Origin: Bacteroidaceae bacterium
GTDB taxonomy: Bacteria > Bacteroidota > Bacteroidia > Bacteroidales > Bacteroidaceae
Length of the DNA stretch: 7,032 nucleotides
Direction of reading: 5' to 3'
Assembly: GCA_017466965.1 (NCBI GenBank)
Contig: JAFTTD010000174.1
Location: 1 to 7,032 of the forward strand
The notes beneath the pieces were generated by a model. The model worked only from the letters and a program-made list of their open reading frames with translations, did not search any database and was not told the origin of the DNA. The stretch's first letter is position 1. Each line of letters opens with the position of its first letter. The position numbers were made by a program, and so were the translations under genes. Below are positions 6,924 through 7,032 of this stretch, one piece after another.

Positions 6924-6964
6924 CAATAACGCCCTGTGGTATCGTCTGAACTCCTAAACTCCTG
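6923..6964. repeat. Composite module copy 2: palindrome, CGTCT joint, AACTCCT octamers
   Basis: This is the second copy of the module at 6825-6866. It shares GCAAT and the 28-bp identical segment (6937-6964). The palindrome arm has changed: ATAACGC (6926-6932), loop CCT, GTGGTAT (6936-6942). Six of seven positions still pair (one A-G mismatch, one G-T). Confidence 0.85.
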
Positions 6965-7002
6965 TACTCCTGAACTCCTAAAAAGAAATCTCCTGAACTC
7001 CT
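6948..7002. repeat. AACTCCT octamer array, block 2
   Basis: Four contiguous units, GAACTCCT (6948), AAACTCCT (6956), GTACTCCT (6964) and GAACTCCT (6972-6979), then an A-rich interruption (6980-6989), CTCCT (6990-6994) and another GAACTCCT (6995-7002). The sequence beyond, to the window end, is AT-rich with one more AACTCCT at 7022-7028 and no gene visible. Confidence 0.88.
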
Positions 7003-7032
7003 AATTCACTATTCAAAACTTAACTCCTTAAC

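Noticed and set aside
6699..7002. CRISPR array
   Set aside because: The repeats are 8 bp and contiguous, with no 23-47-bp repeats separated by unique spacers and no cas genes nearby.
7014..7022. Possible -7 box (TAAGTTTTG) on the minus strand
   Set aside because: It has one base too many between TA and TTTG and lies over 320 bp from the J-protein start, so it does not meet the consensus.
6690..7032. Insertion sequence or attachment site remnant
   Set aside because: There is no transposase fragment, terminal inverted repeat pair or target duplication, and no tRNA end; only short-period repeats are visible.

Overview
The window reads as a chromosomal stretch from an anaerobic member of the Bacteroidota, most likely Prevotella- or Bacteroides-like. 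The grounds are: an Omp85-type outer-membrane protein with the RGW and LGPGSY motifs typical of that phylum; an AspRS ending in the Bacteroidales-like GRDVMLDAP stretch; TAnnTTTG-type -7 promoter boxes ahead of two genes; no Shine-Dalgarno motif ahead of any of the six visible start codons; and a rubredoxin, usual in anaerobes. Species cannot be fixed from the sequence alone.

Layout. Positions 1-1168 hold the 3' part of a BamA/TamA-family outer-membrane barrel gene, followed by aspS (1249-3012), which ends in a clear hairpin terminator (3059-3101). A new transcription unit then starts at a TACCTTTG box (3157-3164). It runs through a metallo-beta-lactamase-fold hydrolase of the YycJ/WalJ type (3199-3999), a HAD-family phosphatase (4077-4733), panB (4786-5607) and a 54-residue rubredoxin (5706-5870). 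The gaps are 52-98 bp with no convincing terminator between them, so this may be one operon, though the four products share no obvious pathway. PanB makes ketopantoate for pantothenate/CoA synthesis, but panC and panD are not adjacent. A hairpin at 5889-5925 separates this unit from a convergent gene on the minus strand. That gene (5994-6689) encodes a compact class-B J-domain co-chaperone in which the G/F linker leads straight into what looks like CTD-II, with CTD-I missing.

The last 343 bases (6690-7032), immediately upstream of the J-protein gene, contain no gene and are the most unusual part of the window. They are built almost wholly from short units with an 8-bp period. Three octamer families appear: AAGTTTTT/AAGTTCTT, AAGGTTAT, and GAACTCCT (AGGAGTTC on the minus strand). 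They are arranged as two copies of a composite module spaced 98 bp apart. Each copy has an octamer array, then a small imperfect palindrome, then a fixed CGTCT joint, then an AACTCCT octamer array. The minus strand carries ten AGGAG motifs in under 180 bp, in a lineage that hardly uses Shine-Dalgarno signals. I can describe this structure but cannot assign it a function.
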